DNA from: Paraburkholderia nodosa DSM 21604
GTDB taxonomy: Bacteria; Pseudomonadota; Gammaproteobacteria; Burkholderiales; Burkholderiaceae
DNA: 64,000 bases
Direction of reading: 5' to 3'
Assembly: GCF_000519185.1 (NCBI RefSeq)
Contig: NZ_JAFA01000021.1
Coordinates: forward strand, 1 to 64,000
This document shows, piece by piece, positions 51,034 through 59,912 of this stretch. Below the pieces are notes generated by a model that made no database searches, was not told the DNA's origin, and saw only the letters and a list, made by a program, of their open reading frames with translations. A program made the position numbers and the translations under genes. The stretch's first letter is position 1. Each line of letters opens with the position of its first letter.

Positions 51034-51078
51034 TACGTTGTCTGATGACATTCTAAGCTCGGCTGTCGAGGGAGCCAA
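51034..51078 (-). promoter_or_regulatory. Promoter and FadR-type operator of the glucarate operon
   Basis: On the minus strand TTGGCT (51073-51078), a 17-base spacer and TAGAAT (51050-51055) form a plausible sigma-70 promoter. TGTCTGATGACA (51039-51050), an inverted repeat, sits right at the start-point side of the -10 box. Similar sites are found at 51206 and 53729, pointing to the GntR/FadR regulator at 52936-53676. Confidence 0.5.
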
Positions 51079-51200
51079 TGTCGTGTTTACCCTGCTCCGG
51101 AACCGGAATCATAACCGATAAAGCTCGAACTGGCGTGCCTGTAGCACTTCTCGCCTGCCAAAGGCGCCTGCCGTGGGTGGGCGGTAACGACGATCTGGCG

Positions 51201-51222
51201 TATACTAGTTGTACGATGACTT
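51201..51222 (+). promoter_or_regulatory. Promoter -10 and FadR-type operator of the semialdehyde dehydrogenase gene
   Basis: TATACT (51201-51206) is followed immediately by AGTTGTACGATGACTT, which matches the site at 51034-51051 in 12 of 14 core positions (TTGTNNGATGACNT). The geometry, with the operator just past -10, mirrors that of the divergent operon. No strong -35 is seen. Confidence 0.45.
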
Positions 51223-51251
51223 AACTCACTGCAACGAGACTCGGAGACGAT

Positions 51252-52835
51252 ATGCAAATCACTGGCGACATGCTCATTGGAGGCCGCGCGGTGCGCGGCT
51301 CGGAAAAGCCGCTCGCGGCTTTCAATCCCGCCACCGGCGAAGCGATCCCCGCACCGGCCTTCGGCAGCGGCACGGCCGCCGACGTCGACGCCGCCTGCCA
51401 GCTCGCCGCAGAGGCGTTCGACGCCTACCGCACGCTGCCCCTCGCCGTGCGCGCGGCGTTCCTCGAACGTATCGCCGACGGCATCGCCGCGCTCGGCGAC
51501 GCGCTCACCGAACGCGCCCACGCGGAAACCGGCCTGCCCAAGGCGCGCCTCGAAGGCGAGCGCGGCCGCACCGTCGGTCAACTCAAGCTGTTCGCACAGG
51601 AAGTGCGCCAGGGACTGTGGCTCACGCCCACGCTCGACGCCGCCCTGCCCGAACGCAAGCCGCTGCCGCGCGCCGACCTGCGTCTGCAGAAAATCGCGCT
51701 CGGCCCGGTCGCCGTGTTCGGCGCGAGCAACTTCCCGCTCGCGTTCTCGGTAGCGGGCGGCGACACGGCCGCGGCGCTGGCGGCGGGCTGTCCGGTCATC
51801 GTCAAGGCGCACGGCGCGCACCTCGGCACCTCGGAGATGGTGGGCCGCGTGATCCAGCAGGCCGTGCAGGAGATGGGACTGCCCGAGGGCGTGTTCTCGC
51901 TCATCGTGGGCGCGGGGCGCACCGTGGGCGAGGCGCTCGTTGCGCACCCGGCCATCAAGGCCGTGGGCTTCACCGGCTCGCGCGCGGGCGGCACGGCGCT
52001 CATGCGCATCGCCGCGAACCGGCCCGAGCCCATCCCGGTCTACGCGGAAATGAGCAGCATCAATCCCGTGTTCCTGCTGCCCGAGGCGCTCGCGGCGCGT
52101 GGCGCGGCCATCGCGCAGGGCTTCGTCGATTCGCTCGTGCTCGGCGCGGGTCAGTTCTGCACGAATCCGGGTCTGGCAATCGGCATCGAGGGTCCGGCGC
52201 TCGACCAGTTCGCGCAGGCCGCCGCGCAGGCGCTGGGCGTCAAGCCCGCGCAGACCATGCTCACGGCGGGCATCCATGCGGCGTATGAAGAAGGCGCGCG
52301 GCGGCTGGCCGAAACCCAGGGCGTGAGCGCCCTCGCGCAAGGCCAAAGCGCGAGCGGCCCGAACCAGGCGTTCGCCGCGCTCTTCGTGACGGACGCGCAA
52401 ACCTTCCTCGCGCAGCCCGCCCTCGAAGACGAAGTGTTCGGCCCGGCCTCGACGCTCGTGCGCTGCAAGGACGAAGCCGAACTGCTCGCCGTGGCCGAGC
52501 ACTTCGCGGGCCAGCTCACCGCGACGATCCAGATGGACCGCACCGACGTGCCCGCCGCGATGCGCCTCGTGCCGATTCTCGAACGCAAAGCCGGCCGCCT
52601 GCTCGTGAACGGCTTCCCGACCGGCGTGGAAGTTACGCACGCGATGGTGCACGGCGGCCCGTTCCCGGCCACCTCCGATAGCCGCGCGACCTCGGTGGGC
52701 ACGAGCGCGATGGAGCGCTTCCTGCGGCCGGTGTGTTATCAGGACTTCCCGGCCGAGCTGCTGCCGCAGGCACTGGCGGACGCCAATCCGCTCGACCTCT
52801 GGCGGCGCAAGAACGGCGAGATGGTGCGCGGCTGA
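51252..52835 (+). CDS. 2,5-dioxovalerate (alpha-ketoglutarate semialdehyde) dehydrogenase
   Basis: This 527-residue NADP-type aldehyde dehydrogenase oxidises the KdgD product to 2-oxoglutarate. It has the Glu motif YAEMSSINPVFLLPEAL, catalytic Cys in LGAGQFCTNPGLAIG, and LVNGFPTGVEVTHAMVHGGP near the C-terminus, all typical of the KGSADH subgroup. The ATG at 51252 follows CGGAG. It diverges from the glucarate operon and converges on the GntR regulator across a shared terminator. Confidence 0.94.
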   Translation: MQITGDMLIGGRAVRGSEKPLAAFNPATGEAIPAPAFGSGTAADVDAACQLAAEAFDAYRTLPLAVRAAFLERIADGIAALGDALTERAHAETGLPKARLEGERGRTVGQLKLFAQEVRQGLWLTPTLDAALPERKPLPRADLRLQKIALGPVAVFGASNFPLAFSVAGGDTAAALAAGCPVIVKAHGAHLGTSEMVGRVIQQAVQEMGLPEGVFSLIVGAGRTVGEALVAHPAIKAVGFTGSRAGGTALMRIAANRPEPIPVYAEMSSINPVFLLPEALAARGAAIAQGFVDSLVLGAGQFCTNPGLAIGIEGPALDQFAQAAAQALGVKPAQTMLTAGIHAAYEEGARRLAETQGVSALAQGQSASGPNQAFAALFVTDAQTFLAQPALEDEVFGPASTLVRCKDEAELLAVAEHFAGQLTATIQMDRTDVPAAMRLVPILERKAGRLLVNGFPTGVEVTHAMVHGGPFPATSDSRATSVGTSAMERFLRPVCYQDFPAELLPQALADANPLDLWRRKNGEMVRG

Positions 52836-52870
52836 GTTGCCTCGTCAGCGCCTTGCGCGCATTGCAAATG

Positions 52871-52909
52871 AAAACAGCGGCTGCAGTTCAACCTGCGGCC
52901 GCTGTTTTT
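52871..52909. terminator. Bidirectional terminator between dehydrogenase and GntR genes
   Basis: AAAACAGCGGC (52871-52881) pairs with GCCGCTGTTTT (52898-52908), with extra inner pairing (TGCAG/CTGC) and T-runs on both strands. Confidence 0.8.
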
Positions 52910-52935
52910 CCATGCAGGGTACGCGCTGGAACGCG

Positions 52936-53676
52936 TTATGCCCTTTCGCCGGACTCGGCCGCCGCGCGGCGCAGCCGCTCGCGGCTGCTCGACAGATGCA
53001 TGCGCATGGCCGCGCGTGCGCCTTCGGGATCGTGACGGGCGATGGCGTCGAAAATGCTCTCGTGCTCGCGGTTCACCAGCTCGGCGTAAGCCTGCGGATC
53101 GCGATGCGCGATGCCAGCCGAATCGACGCGACGGCGCGGGATCAACGCGGCGCCCATCTGCGTGAGGATGTCGACGAAATAGCGGTTGCCCGTGGCGCGC
53201 GCCACCGAGACGTGGAATTCGAGGTCGGCGCCCGAGCTGTCGCCGCCCGTGCGGATGACGACGTCGAGCGTGTCGAGCGCGGCGCGCATGCCGGCCAGGT
53301 CGCGCTCGCTCGCACGCTGGGCGGCAAGGCCCGCGGCCTCCGTTTCGAGACTGATGCGCAACTCCAGCACGGAAAGCACATCGTCCAGCGTGCTGGCCGG
53401 CACGACGTCGAGACCGAGCGGCTCGCGGCGCGGCTCCAGCACGAAGCTGCCAATGCCGTGACGCGTTTCGATCACCGACATGGCCTGCAGACGCGAGATG
53501 GCCTCGCGCACCACCGTGCGGCTCACGCCCAGTTGCGTCATGAGGTTGCTTTCGGTGGGCAGCTTGTCGCCGGGCTTGAGCGCGCGCGCGGCGATCTGCG
53601 CGCTGATGAAGTTGACGACCTGCTCGGCGAGATTGCGGCTACGCGCGGCGATGGGCGTGGCAAGCGACTCCGCCAT
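52936..53676 (-). CDS. GntR-family regulator, FadR/FCD subfamily (glucarate module)
   Basis: This 246-residue regulator has an N-terminal winged helix (LKPGDKLPTESNLMTQLGVS, RTVVREAISRLQAM) and a C-terminal FCD helical bundle with metal/ligand histidines in DLEFHVSVARATGN, REHESIFDAI and RMHLSSSRERL. The ATG at 53676 follows AAGGAG. It is probably a repressor released by glucarate or a pathway intermediate. Its own promoter holds a perfect palindrome, so it is likely autoregulated. Confidence 0.92.
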   Translation of the reverse strand: MAESLATPIAARSRNLAEQVVNFISAQIAARALKPGDKLPTESNLMTQLGVSRTVVREAISRLQAMSVIETRHGIGSFVLEPRREPLGLDVVPASTLDDVLSVLELRISLETEAAGLAAQRASERDLAGMRAALDTLDVVIRTGGDSSGADLEFHVSVARATGNRYFVDILTQMGAALIPRRRVDSAGIAHRDPQAYAELVNREHESIFDAIARHDPEGARAAMRMHLSSSRERLRRAAAESGERA

Positions 53677-54115
53677 GTGGATCTCCTTGGCTCGATATGC
53701 GTGCGTAAGTCATGTCATTCCATTATACGTTGTCGGACAACCGCTGGAAAAGCGCGCGCGCATGCGACTGAGGACATCCTACGACCGCATGGTGGACGCC
53801 ACCCGTGCAGGCCCGGGCACCCCGCGAAATCGCTCCGTGAACGATCCTTATTTTATTTCGCATTCCGATGCAATTCGCGCCGCGCCGACCCGCAGGAAGA
53901 AGCGCACATCGTTGTGTTAGCAAACATATCGCGCTGCAATAATCCGGCAGATTTATTTGCACATACTGGCTGCACAAGTCGGCGTTCTCCGATAATCTCC
54001 TCGAAAAGGTGCGCGCCCGACCGTCTTGGACAATGAGAATCCCCCACGGACGACGCCTCAACTGATATCGAATCGCAACGCGTTTGTGTCGTTACCATCC
54101 GCAACGAGGGAATCA
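53677..54115. other. Divergent region between the GntR gene and the oxidase cluster
   Basis: These 439 bases contain the regulator's promoter near 53722-53750 and an unassigned stretch up to the cytochrome gene. No open frame here has a ribosome site plus family features. The part 53830-54000 is clearly lower in GC than the genes, as expected for promoter DNA. Confidence 0.5.
53722..53750 (-). promoter_or_regulatory. Autoregulated promoter of the GntR/FadR gene
   Basis: On the minus strand TTTCCA (53745-53750), a 17-base spacer and a perfect TATAAT (53722-53727) form a promoter. The spacer contains GTTGTCCGACAAC (53729-53741), a perfect inverted repeat about a single base. It fits the TNGTNNNACNA pattern of FadR-family operators. 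Confidence 0.6.
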
Positions 54116-54814
54116 TTGAGAACCCGCATCGTCCTACTCATCCTTGCGCTCGCGCTGCCATGGGCGCCGCTCCTCGCGGCGCCGCCCGCCGAGCCCGCGC
54201 CTGACACGATGCAGGCCCGCGTGATGGGTTGCGCGGCCTGTCACGGCGCGCACGGCGAAGGCACCGACAACGACTACTTCCCGCGTCTCGCGGGCAAGCC
54301 GGCCGGCTATCTGTTCAACCAGCTCGTCGCCTTCCGCGACGGCGGCCGCAGCTACCCGCCCATGAACTATCTGCTGGCGTATTTGCCCGACGCCTACCTC
54401 AAGCAGATCGCGGAATTCTTCTCGCAGCAGCACCCGCCCTATCCGCCGCCCGCCAAACCCACGGTCGACGCGGCCACGCTCGCGCTCGGTAAAACGCTCG
54501 TCATGAACGGCGACAGCAAGCGCAACGTGCCCGCCTGCGCAGGCTGCCACGGCGCCTCGCTCACGGGCATGCAGCCGGCCATTCCGGGCCTCGTGGGCCT
54601 GCATGCGAACTACATCAGCGCACAACTCGGCGCGTTCCGCTACGGCACGCGCCGCGCCGCTGCGCCCGACTGCATGCACGACATCGCCACCCGTCTCGCC
54701 GACCGCGACATCACCGCGATCGCGGCCTGGCTCTCGTCGCAACCCGCGCCCGCCGATACGACGCCGGCGGCGGCCTCGCCGCTGCCGCTCGCGTGCGGCA
54801 GCGTCCATAACTAG
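54116..54814 (+). CDS. Di-haem c-type cytochrome (oxidase cluster, first)
   Basis: This 232-residue exported cytochrome has two class I haem sites, CAACH (after VMG) and CAGCH (after VPA), and a signal peptide (residues 1-21, VLLILALALPWAPLLA-APP). I place the start at TTG 54116, with GAGGG five bases upstream; starting there puts the signal peptide at the N-terminus, whereas the upstream ATG at 54026 does not. It is probably a periplasmic electron donor for the adjacent oxidase. It is followed after 13 bases by the next cytochrome gene. Confidence 0.85.
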   Translation: MRTRIVLLILALALPWAPLLAAPPAEPAPDTMQARVMGCAACHGAHGEGTDNDYFPRLAGKPAGYLFNQLVAFRDGGRSYPPMNYLLAYLPDAYLKQIAEFFSQQHPPYPPPAKPTVDAATLALGKTLVMNGDSKRNVPACAGCHGASLTGMQPAIPGLVGLHANYISAQLGAFRYGTRRAAAPDCMHDIATRLADRDITAIAAWLSSQPAPADTTPAAASPLPLACGSVHN

Positions 54815-54827
54815 CCGGGGCCTCGAC

Positions 54828-56192
54828 GTGCGCAGACTTCGATCCCTTCTCCCGTCATCGTCAAAGCCACTCGCGACGCGCCTCTCGCTCGCGGCCGCCA
54901 CGCTCTGCATGGGCGCCGCGGTCGCGCTCGCGCAAACGGCCGCGCCCAGCGCGAACGCAGCGGACGCGGCGAGAGCCGCCGCGGCGGCAGCCACGGCCAA
55001 CGCGAAGCCGATTGCGAGCAACGCCGAACTGATCGCGCGCGGCGAATATCTCGCGCGCGCCGGCGACTGCATTGCATGCCACACCGTGCCTTCCGAGCAG
55101 ATGTTCGGCGGCGGGCGTCCGATGGAAACGCCGTTCGGCACGCTCTACACGCCGAACGTCTCGTCGGACAAGACCTTCGGCATCGGCTCGTGGACCGCCG
55201 ACGAGTTCTACCGCATGCTGCACGAGGGCAAGTCGCGCGACGGCACGCTGCTCTATCCGGCCATGCCGTTCGCGTCGTACACCAAGGTCACGCGCGCGGA
55301 CTCGGACGCCATTTTCGCGTACCTGCTCTCCACGCAGCCCGTGCACAAGGAGAACCGCCCGCACGACCTGCGCTTCCCGTATAACAAGCGCGCGCTGCTG
55401 CTCGGCTGGCGCACGCTGTTCTTCCGTCAGGGCGAGTTCAAGCCCGACCCGAAGCAGTCCGCCGAATGGAATCGCGGCGCCTATCTCGTGGAAGGCCTCG
55501 GCCACTGCACGATGTGCCACACGGCCATCAACGCGCTGGGCGGCAACTCGCCCTCGAAGGCGTTCGAGGGCGGTCTGATTCCCGTGCAGAACTGGTACGC
55601 GCCTTCGCTCACCTCGAACAAGGAAGCGGGCCTTGGCGACTGGAGCATCGAGGACATCGTCGATCTGCTGCACGCGGGCGTGTCGAAGCGCGGCGCCGTG
55701 TACGGCCCGATGGCCGAAGTGGTCTACGACAGCTTCCAGTACCTCACCGAAGACGACGTGCGCGCCGTGGCCGTGTATCTGAAGTCGCTGCCGGGCCGCA
55801 ACAACGAGGTCGACAAGTCGCCCAAGAGCACCTTCGTGACGGAGGAAGCCGCCCGCCTCGTGCCGCTCGGCAAGAAGATCTACGAGTCGCAGTGCGCGGT
55901 GTGTCACGCGACCGAAGGCCAGGGCAAGCCGCCGCATTTCCCGCCGCTCGCCGACAACCAGTCGATCCAGATGAACTCGGCCGTGAATCCCATCCGCATG
56001 GTCCTCAACGGCGGCTATGCACCGGGCACGCGCAAGAATCCCATGCCCTATGGCATGCCGCCTTTCGCGCAGTCGCTCTCCGATGAAGAAGTGGCGGCCG
56101 TGGTCACGTATATCCGCACGGCGTGGGGCAATCACGGCACGCCGGTTTCCGAGCACGAAGTGAACGCGCTGCGTTCCGCGCCGCTTTTCTGA
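54828..56192 (+). CDS. Tri-haem c-type cytochrome (oxidase cluster, second)
   Basis: This 454-residue exported cytochrome has three haem motifs: CIACH, CTMCH and CAVCH. This is the layout of cytochrome subunits of membrane alcohol/gluconate dehydrogenases. The N-terminus is a signal sequence (ATRLSLAAATLCMGAAVALA) and an Ala-rich linker. A GTG start at 54828 follows GGGG and gives this signal; the frame extends upstream inside the previous gene only by chance. It likely brings electrons to the ba3-type oxidase encoded downstream. Confidence 0.85.
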   Translation: MRRLRSLLPSSSKPLATRLSLAAATLCMGAAVALAQTAAPSANAADAARAAAAAATANAKPIASNAELIARGEYLARAGDCIACHTVPSEQMFGGGRPMETPFGTLYTPNVSSDKTFGIGSWTADEFYRMLHEGKSRDGTLLYPAMPFASYTKVTRADSDAIFAYLLSTQPVHKENRPHDLRFPYNKRALLLGWRTLFFRQGEFKPDPKQSAEWNRGAYLVEGLGHCTMCHTAINALGGNSPSKAFEGGLIPVQNWYAPSLTSNKEAGLGDWSIEDIVDLLHAGVSKRGAVYGPMAEVVYDSFQYLTEDDVRAVAVYLKSLPGRNNEVDKSPKSTFVTEEAARLVPLGKKIYESQCAVCHATEGQGKPPHFPPLADNQSIQMNSAVNPIRMVLNGGYAPGTRKNPMPYGMPPFAQSLSDEEVAAVVTYIRTAWGNHGTPVSEHEVNALRSAPLF

Positions 56193-56199
56193 GGCTGCG

Positions 56200-56382
56200 A
56201 TGATCGAAACTCCCGTACCCGAACAACCGGGCGAGCGCCCGCAACACGAACAGGTCGACGAAATCGTGGCCAGCGGCCCGGGCGGCGCGCTCGCGGTAGC
56301 GGGCATTGCCACGGCGATCGTGGCCGCGCTCTGGTTCATCTTCTACTTCGTCGTGTTCCTGCCGCGCGGCGTCATCCAATAG
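56200..56382 (+). CDS. Small single-helix oxidase-cluster protein
   Basis: This 60-residue protein has a hydrophilic N-terminus and one transmembrane helix (VAGIATAIVAALWFIFYFVV). It lies seven bases after the tri-haem cytochrome gene and 28 before the subunit II gene. Size, position and topology suggest an accessory subunit like subunit IIa of ba3 oxidases or CcoQ of cbb3 oxidases, but there is no diagnostic motif. Confidence 0.75.
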   Translation: MIETPVPEQPGERPQHEQVDEIVASGPGGALAVAGIATAIVAALWFIFYFVVFLPRGVIQ

Positions 56383-56410
56383 CTCAGACAGACAAGAAAA
56401 GGCCGGCCTC

Positions 56411-56986
56411 ATGTCGAATCCGCTCGATAACCATGCCAGTGCCGAAGTCGCCGCGCGCGTCGAGCGCCGCTGGGCGACGCTCATGGTGGCGTTCGTCTCC
56501 CTGCTCGTGGCCGTGGTGGTGTTCACGGGCCTGCACTGGGCCATGATGCCGCCCTCGCGCGTGGAACTCGTCAATCCGGAAACGCTGCACCTGTCCGGCG
56601 AATTCGTCGAGTCGAACCTCGGCAGCGCCGTGGAGACCGACGGTTCCGTGACGGTGCGCATTCTCGCGCAGCAATACTCGTTCACGCCGCAATGCATCGT
56701 CGTTCCGACGAACACACCCATTACGTTCCGCGCGACGAGCGCCGATGTCGTGCACGGCTTTCTCGTCACGGACACCAACCTGAACTCGATGGTCGAGCCG
56801 GGCTACATCTCGACGTTCCGCACGACCTTCGACAAACCCGCCGACCACCTCATGCCGTGCCACGAATACTGCGGCACGGGCCACCAGGGCATGTGGGCCC
56901 ACGTGAAGGTCATCGACAAGGATGCCTTCATGCAGATGGCGAACCAGGCAGGCAATTCCGCGCGGAGACTCAGCTGTGTTAAATAA
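56411..56986 (+). CDS. Cytochrome c oxidase subunit II (B-type, CuA)
   Basis: This 191-residue subunit has one N-terminal transmembrane helix (residues 23-45) and a periplasmic cupredoxin domain. The CuA site is complete: His in VVHGFLVTD, then CHEYCGTGHQGMW with two Cys, His and Met. The short length and single helix match ba3-type oxidases. The ATG at 56411 gives the family N-terminus. It overlaps subunit I by 11 bases. Confidence 0.92.
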   Translation: MSNPLDNHASAEVAARVERRWATLMVAFVSLLVAVVVFTGLHWAMMPPSRVELVNPETLHLSGEFVESNLGSAVETDGSVTVRILAQQYSFTPQCIVVPTNTPITFRATSADVVHGFLVTDTNLNSMVEPGYISTFRTTFDKPADHLMPCHEYCGTGHQGMWAHVKVIDKDAFMQMANQAGNSARRLSCVK

Positions 56987-58601
56987 CAAGCGACTCGTAC
57001 TCGCCCACTTCTGGCTCGCGTTCATCGTCTTTGGCGTGGCGCTGCTGCTCGGCGCGTGGCAGATGTTCGTGCGCAGCCCGCTGCACCCCTGGCTCAACGA
57101 CCCCGAGCTTTACTACCGCTCGGTCACGGAACACGGCACCGTGATGGGTTACGTGTTTCCCACGCTCATCGCCATGGGCTTCGGCTACGCGGTCAGCGAA
57201 CTGGCGCTCAAGCGCCCGCTCGTGGGCGTGAAGTGGGCCTGGCTCGGCTTCATCCTGCTCGCGCTCGGCGCCGTCACGGCCTCGGTACCCGTGGCGCTCG
57301 GCCTCGCCTCCGTGCTCTATACGTTCTACCCGCCGATGATCGGCAACGTGTTCTATTACCTGGGCGTCGTGCTCGTCGTGGTGGGCTCGTGGGTCTGGGT
57401 CGCGCTGATGGGCATAAACACCGCGAAATGGAAGCGTGAGAATCGCGGCAAACCCCTGCCGCTCGCCATGTTCGCGACCACGGCGGGCGCGTATCTCTGG
57501 GGCTGGACCGCGGTGGGCGCGGCCATCGAAGTGCTGTTCCAGATCCTGCCCGTGGCCTTCGGCTGGCGCAATACGATCGACGCGGGTCTCGCGCGCGTGT
57601 TCTTCTCCTGGACCCTGCACGCCATCGTCTACTTCTGGCTCGTGCCCGCCTATATCGCCTACTACACGATCATTCCGCGCGCGATTGGCGGCCGGCTCTA
57701 CAGCGACGTGATGGCGCGCATTTCGTTCATCCTGTTTCTCGTGGTGGCCATGCCGATCGGCCTGCACCACCTCTTCACCGATCCGCAGGTGGGCTCGGGC
57801 TTCAAGTTCGTGCAGTCGGTGTTCACGGCGCTCGTCTCGGTGCCCACGCTGCTCACCGTGTTCACGATCTGCGCGTCGGTCGAAATCGCCGGGCGGCTGC
57901 GCGGCGGCAAGGGCCCGTTCGGCTGGATCGCGAAGCTGCCGTGGCAGAACCCGCAAATGCTGGCCGTGGCGTTCTCGTTCGTCATGCTCGGCTTTGGCGG
58001 CGCGGGCGGCCTCATCAACATGAGCTACCAGCTCGACCAGACCATCCATAACACGCAGTGGATCACGGGCCACTTTCACCTGATCTATGGCGGCGCGATC
58101 GTCATCATGTATTTCGCCATCGCCTACGACCTGTGGCCGCAGATCACGGGCCGCGCGCTCAACAACTGGCGCCTCATGCGCTGGCAGTTGTGGCTGTGGT
58201 TCATCGGGATGATCGTGACGACCTTTCCGTGGCACCTGGTCGGCCTCATGGGCATGCCGCGGCGCATGGCCTACTACGACTACAGCGACCCGGCGCTCGC
58301 GGGCCAGGGCGCACTCGTGGTGCTCTCGGCCATTGGCGGACTGATCCTCGTGATCTCGGCGGTGCTGTTCTTCACCGTGCTGCTCCAGGGGCATCGCAGC
58401 GAGGCGGCCGCGCCCGAGGAATATCGCTTCAGCAAGCCGGTGCACGAGTCGGCCACGCTGCCGGTGGCGCTCAATAGCTTCGGGCTGTGGGTCGTGCTGA
58501 TGATCGCGCTCACGATCACCAACTATGGCTACCCGATCGCGCAACTGCTGGCGACGCCCGAAACGGCCGTGCCCGCGATCCCGATTGGAGCACAGCGATG
58601 A
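56976..58601 (+). CDS. b(o/a)3-type cytochrome c oxidase subunit I
   Basis: This 541-residue haem-copper oxidase catalytic subunit has about 13 hydrophobic helices. The low-spin haem His is in SVTEHGTVMGY, CuB/haem region histidines lie in SWTLHAIVYFWLVPAYIAYY and GLHHLFTDPQ, and the haem ligands are in WITGHFHLIYGG. The absence of the A-family HPEVY motif and the overall form assign it to the B (ba3-like) family. The GTG start at 56976, with GGAG eight bases upstream, overlaps subunit II. No subunit III gene is present. Confidence 0.92.
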   Translation: MLNNKRLVLAHFWLAFIVFGVALLLGAWQMFVRSPLHPWLNDPELYYRSVTEHGTVMGYVFPTLIAMGFGYAVSELALKRPLVGVKWAWLGFILLALGAVTASVPVALGLASVLYTFYPPMIGNVFYYLGVVLVVVGSWVWVALMGINTAKWKRENRGKPLPLAMFATTAGAYLWGWTAVGAAIEVLFQILPVAFGWRNTIDAGLARVFFSWTLHAIVYFWLVPAYIAYYTIIPRAIGGRLYSDVMARISFILFLVVAMPIGLHHLFTDPQVGSGFKFVQSVFTALVSVPTLLTVFTICASVEIAGRLRGGKGPFGWIAKLPWQNPQMLAVAFSFVMLGFGGAGGLINMSYQLDQTIHNTQWITGHFHLIYGGAIVIMYFAIAYDLWPQITGRALNNWRLMRWQLWLWFIGMIVTTFPWHLVGLMGMPRRMAYYDYSDPALAGQGALVVLSAIGGLILVISAVLFFTVLLQGHRSEAAAPEEYRFSKPVHESATLPVALNSFGLWVVLMIALTITNYGYPIAQLLATPETAVPAIPIGAQR

Positions 58602-59395
58602 GCGACGAACGCCTGTTCTCGTTTCGCAATGTGTGGTTTCGCGCGGGCGTGGGCACGGCGATCGTCGTGTTCGTCGTCTCCGTGCTGATCGGCTTCATCT
58701 GGCTGCCTTCCGCCAAGAGCGACCCGTATTTTCAGGGCATCTGGACGGCGATCTGCAGCGCGGCCGGCGTGCCGCGCGAGTGGCACCCGGTCGGGTCGGC
58801 GGTGCCGCCGGGCTACCAGCTGAGCCAGGTCGAACTGACGCCGCACATGCTCGACGGCGCGACGACGCTCTCGGTTGGCCGCGGCGCGACGCTCGCCTTG
58901 CGCTGCACGATGTGCCATGGCCCGCGCGGCATCAGCATGGCCAATTCGCCGAATCTGGCGGGCCAGTTCGCCATCGTGGTCTTCAAGGAACTGCACGACT
59001 TCCAGACCGGCGCCCGCCAGAACGCGGTGATGTCGCCCATGGCGCGCGACCTGTCCGACGAGGACATGCGCGACCTCGCCGCCTACTACGCCTCGCTGCA
59101 GCCGATCGCGCACCTGCATGGCGGCGCACCCGCCATCGTGGCGCACGGCGCGCCGCTGCGCAATATTCCCGCGTGCGCGGCCTGCCATGGCGGCGTGGAC
59201 AGCAAGATCGGCAGCCCGTGGCTCGACGGCCTGCCGGCCGCGTACACCAAGGCGCAGTTGCTCGCGTTCGCGAACGGCACGCGCCATAACGACATTTCCG
59301 AGCAGATGCGCAACATCGCGCGCAACATGACGCCCGAGGAAATCGACGCGGCCGCCGCCTGGTACGCGGGCGAAACGCCGCCGAAGCAACCCTGA
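58598..59395 (+). CDS. Membrane-anchored di-haem c-type cytochrome (oxidase cluster, third)
   Basis: This 265-residue cytochrome has one N-terminal transmembrane helix (VGTAIVVFVVSVLIGFIWL, residues 17-35) without a clear cleavage site. Two haem motifs, CTMCH and CAACH, are followed by axial-ligand methionines in typical places (NAVMSPMARDLSDEDM and ARNMTPEE). It overlaps the subunit I gene by an ATGA junction, so it is likely an integral cytochrome partner of the oxidase. Confidence 0.88.
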   Translation: MSDERLFSFRNVWFRAGVGTAIVVFVVSVLIGFIWLPSAKSDPYFQGIWTAICSAAGVPREWHPVGSAVPPGYQLSQVELTPHMLDGATTLSVGRGATLALRCTMCHGPRGISMANSPNLAGQFAIVVFKELHDFQTGARQNAVMSPMARDLSDEDMRDLAAYYASLQPIAHLHGGAPAIVAHGAPLRNIPACAACHGGVDSKIGSPWLDGLPAAYTKAQLLAFANGTRHNDISEQMRNIARNMTPEEIDAAAAWYAGETPPKQP

Positions 59396-59474
59396 ACCCA
59401 ACCACGCGGGGCTTGCGGCGGTACGCAAATTGCGCGCCCTGCACGTCCCTCACCCAACCTCGCGGAGCGACATC

Positions 59475-59903
59475 ATGCAAAAGACGGCATCGGCAAAATG
59501 GCACGGCGGCATCAAGGACGGACAGGGCACGATCTCCACGCAAACCGGCGTGCTCAAAGAAGCGCCGTATGGCTTCGCCTCGCGCTTCGAAGACGGTCCC
59601 GGCACCAACCCCGAGGAGTTGATCGGCGCGGCGCACGCGGGCTGCTTCACGATGGCGTTCTCGCTCTTTCTCACCCAGGCGGGCTTCACGGCCGAGAGCA
59701 TCGAGACGAAATCGACCGTCACACTCGACAAGGTGGGCGAAGGCTTCGCCATCACGAGCTGCCAGCTCGACATGACGGCGAAGATTCCGGGCATCGATCA
59801 AGCGAAGTTCGACGAGCTTTCGAAGGGCGCCAAGGAAAACTGCCCGGTGTCGAAGCTCTTCGCCAACAACGCGAAGATCACGCTCAACGCGAAGCTCGTT
59901 TGA
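59475..59903 (+). CDS. OsmC/Ohr-family peroxiredoxin-like protein
   Basis: This 142-residue cytoplasmic OsmC protein has both redox cysteines, in AAHAGCFTMAFS and AKENCPVSKLF, and is of normal length. It reduces organic hydroperoxides in characterised relatives. The ATG at 59475 follows GCGGAG; upstream in-frame codons lack a site. It is 79 bases beyond the last cytochrome gene and nine bases before a cupin gene. Confidence 0.92.
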   Translation: MQKTASAKWHGGIKDGQGTISTQTGVLKEAPYGFASRFEDGPGTNPEELIGAAHAGCFTMAFSLFLTQAGFTAESIETKSTVTLDKVGEGFAITSCQLDMTAKIPGIDQAKFDELSKGAKENCPVSKLFANNAKITLNAKLV

Positions 59904-59912
59904 GAGGCTGTC

